Shown: positions 6,235 to 7,342 of the stretch, in pieces
Layout: each line of letters begins with the position of its first letter
Position numbering within the stretch: the first letter of the stretch is position 1
Assembly: GCA_003695455.1 (NCBI GenBank)
Contig: RFJF01000839.1
Location: 1 to 7,342 of the forward strand
Direction of reading: 5' to 3'
DNA from: Chloroflexota bacterium
GTDB lineage: Bacteria > Chloroflexota > Anaerolineae > 4572-78 > J111
Length of the DNA stretch: 7,342 nt
The notes under the pieces: generated by a model
The model's input: the letters and a program-made list of their open reading frames with translations, nothing else
Told to the model about the DNA's origin: nothing
Databases searched by the model: none
Position numbers and translations under genes: made by a program

Positions 6235-6798
6235 CTATTTGCCCTCAACTTTGGCCAGTGTAATACCCACCTGTTTCTGGTACTTGCCTTTTTTGTCGGC
6301 GTAAGAAGTGCGGCACTCTTCATCAGATTCAAAGAAGATGACCTGTGCAATGCCTTCGTTGGCGTAAATACGGGCCGGCAGCGGCGTGGTGTTTGAAATC
6401 TCCAGCGTTACAAACCCTTCCCACTCCGGTTCAAACGGGGTCACATTCACAATAATTCCGCAGCGGGCATAAGTGCTTTTGCCCACGCAAATGGTCAAAA
6501 TACTGCGCGGAATGCGGAAATATTCCACCGTGCGCGCCAGCGCAAATGAATTGGGCGGAATGGTGCACACATCTCCCTTGAATTCCACAAACGAGCGATT
6601 GTCAAATTTTTTGGGATCGACCACCGTGTTGTTGACGTTGGTAAAAATCTTGAACTCATCGGCCACGCGGATGTCGTACCCGTACGAGGATACCCCGTAC
6701 GAAATCACCCCGTCACGAACCTGATTGGTTTCAAACGGTTCAATCATCCCCTGTTCGCGGGCCATTTTTTCAATCCAGTGGTCGGCTTTAATGCTCAT
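6235..6798 (-). CDS. dcd: dCTP deaminase
   Basis: A 187-residue cytoplasmic enzyme that converts dCTP to dUTP and ammonia, feeding dUMP to thymidylate synthesis; family members are trimers. Visible signatures are SSYGYDIRV (37-45), [17 protein letters not shown] (78-94), GKSTYARCG (106-114, corresponding to the catalytic Ser111 and Arg115 of E. coli at Ser108 and Arg112), [18 protein letters not shown] (121-138, catalytic Glu133) and a C-terminal lid around [10 protein letters not shown] (165-174). The length fits mono-functional Dcd (E. coli 193). The start is well supported: Shine-Dalgarno GGAGG (plus-strand 6806-6810) lies seven bases before ATG 6798, unlike the leaderless-type genes elsewhere in the window. 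It is convergent with sbcD, with only four bases between the stops and no intrinsic terminator. The similarity is closest, from memory, to the 185-190-residue Dcd type common in Proteobacteria. I cannot exclude additional dUTPase activity. Confidence 0.96.
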   Translation of the reverse strand: MSIKADHWIEKMAREQGMIEPFETNQVRDGVISYGVSSYGYDIRVADEFKIFTNVNNTVVDPKKFDNRSFVEFKGDVCTIPPNSFALARTVEYFRIPRSILTICVGKSTYARCGIIVNVTPFEPEWEGFVTLEISNTTPLPARIYANEGIAQVIFFESDEECRTSYADKKGKYQKQVGITLAKVEGK

Positions 6799-6810
6799 TC
6801 AATTTCCTCC

Positions 6811-6866
6811 GGTTAATAGAGTTTACTGGGTTAATAGAGTTTGTTGAGTTGAGAGTTGGGTGAGTT
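6811..6866 (-). repeat. Degenerate 9-bp tandem repeat in the dcd leader
   Basis: Read on the minus strand, the sequence splits into units of consensus AACYCNNNN: AACTCACCC, AACTCTC (two bases short), AACTCAACA, AACTCTATT, AACCCAGTA, AACTCTATT, then AACC, which runs directly into the dcd Shine-Dalgarno GGAGG. A perfect 14-base direct repeat (6811-6824 and 6829-6842, spacing 18) is the clearest part. The surrounding gap 6799-6906 has no gene, no convincing promoter and no terminator hairpin; from 6811 to 6900 the plus strand holds only three C residues. Confidence 0.65.
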
Positions 6867-6906
6867 TGTTCATTGATAATTGGGAATTGTTCGTTGGTTG
6901 TTGAAA

Positions 6907-7342
6907 TCAATCCTTTTCCCACTTGATTTCCATTACCTGGTTGGCGTTATCGCTGTGGCAATCGTTAAGTACACTCCACCGGGGGCGGTTGTCTGATTTC
7001 ACGTTGGCGCCAAAAATTTCGGCAACAAATTCAACCTGTTCCGGCACTTTGCCAAATTCATCAATAACCAACCCGTAGTTGCCATCCGAGTCTGTGGTAG
7101 AGTAGTAGGGCCCGCGAAAACCGTCTTCATCGCCGGTGACCATAACTGTGACCCCTGCCAGCGGCGGCGAGTCGTGATTGTCACCGTCACGGACTTTGCC
7201 GTTCACACCAATCCAGGCACAATTGGCTTTGTCTTTTACAGAGTAGGGCCGGTATTTGCCGGGAGGCGAATTGGGAACCGGGGTGCTGGCCGGTGTTGGG
7301 GTGTTTACGGGAGAAACAGGCGGCGGCACGGGGGTGGCCGTA
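6907..7342 (-). CDS. Probable exported protein with Thr/Pro linker and Cys-bracketed beta domain (5' end outside window)
   Basis: Function unknown. The frame is open to the right edge with 144 residues visible; the true start lies outside. The GTG at 7329 is an internal valine in the linker (reading TATPVPPP across it), not a start. The first 25 or so visible residues are a Pro/Thr/Ser/Val spacer of the kind that joins a membrane anchor or signal region to a surface domain. The remaining ~115 residues form a beta-rich domain: CAWIGVNGKVRDGD, then PPLAGVTVMVTGDEDG, STTDSDGNYGL and a late NDC near the C-terminus. This resembles carboxypeptidase-regulatory/CNA-B-like folds, and the two cysteines could form a disulfide. 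I recall similar C-W-GV-G-V ... DC domains in Anaerolineales proteins. It ends 108 bases before dcd on the same strand; co-transcription is possible but unsupported. Confidence 0.75.
   Translation of the reverse strand, partial: TATPVPPPVSPVNTPTPASTPVPNSPPGKYRPYSVKDKANCAWIGVNGKVRDGDNHDSPPLAGVTVMVTGDEDGFRGPYYSTTDSDGNYGLVIDEFGKVPEQVEFVAEIFGANVKSDNRPRWSVLNDCHSDNANQVMEIKWEKD

Noticed and set aside
3094..6798. A new defence system built around the Mre11-like nuclease
   Set aside because: The neighbours are core replication, regulatory and nucleotide-metabolism genes in a conserved arrangement, with no ATPase, toxin, sensor or mobile-element gene. Housekeeping is the simpler reading.
6811..6866. 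Repeat array as a CRISPR
   Set aside because: Units are 9 bases and contiguous, without spacers, and no cas genes are present.
6876..6890. AATT-GGG-AATT as a terminator for the right-hand gene
   Set aside because: The stem is only four A/T pairs and no T-tract follows on the minus strand.
7327..7329. GTG at 7327-7329 as the start of the right-hand gene
   Set aside because: The same frame continues upstream as Thr/Pro linker to the window edge, and no signal peptide or ribosome-binding site is present. It is an internal codon.

Overview
The window looks like a piece of chromosome from a Chloroflexota bacterium, probably of the Anaerolineae type. This is an inference from three things. Three of the seven encoded proteins carry long Thr/Pro/Ser-rich linkers of the kind common in exported Chloroflexota proteins. 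The last gene encodes a Cys-bracketed beta domain of a type I associate with Anaerolineales surface proteins. The DNA is moderately to strongly GC-rich, with Gly, Ala and Pro codons tending to end in C or G. No rRNA, tRNA, CRISPR array, phage gene, transposase or integrase is visible.

Layout. (1) Bases 1-3003, minus strand: a two-gene envelope operon. The first gene encodes a lipoprotein with a DUF5107-type (galactose-mutarotase-like) domain. Six bases after its stop begins a membrane protein with an N-terminal zinc ribbon, an acidic linker, one transmembrane helix and outward-facing TPR-like repeats; this second gene runs off the left edge. (2) Bases 3004-3093: a 90-bp divergent promoter region. 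Both genes reading out of it appear to have a -10 box so close to the start codon that their mRNAs would be leaderless or nearly so. (3) Bases 3094-6230, plus strand: a compact DNA-metabolism operon, holB (clamp-loader delta'), ricT (PSP1/YaaT family) and sbcD (Mre11-type nuclease), with gaps of 32 and 27 bases. The holB-ricT order is the same as in Bacillus subtilis (holB-yaaT). (4) Bases 6235-6798, minus strand: dcd (dCTP deaminase), convergent with sbcD and only four bases from it. (5) Bases 6799-6906: a noncoding leader that is almost free of C on the plus strand and holds a degenerate 9-bp tandem repeat. (6) Bases 6907-7342, minus strand: the 3' part of a gene for a probably exported protein, cut by the right edge.

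How the genes fit together. holB, sbcD and dcd are chromosome-maintenance functions: replication clamp loading, DNA end processing and dNTP supply. RicT belongs to a conserved neighbour family with a regulatory role in Firmicutes. The minus-strand lipoprotein/TPR pair is unrelated housekeeping or surface biology of unknown function. I see no clear defence system. The least ordinary items are the paired leaderless-type promoters, the split DUF5107/TPR gene pair, the zinc-ribbon-to-exported-TPR architecture, and the 9-bp repeat directly upstream of the dcd ribosome-binding site.
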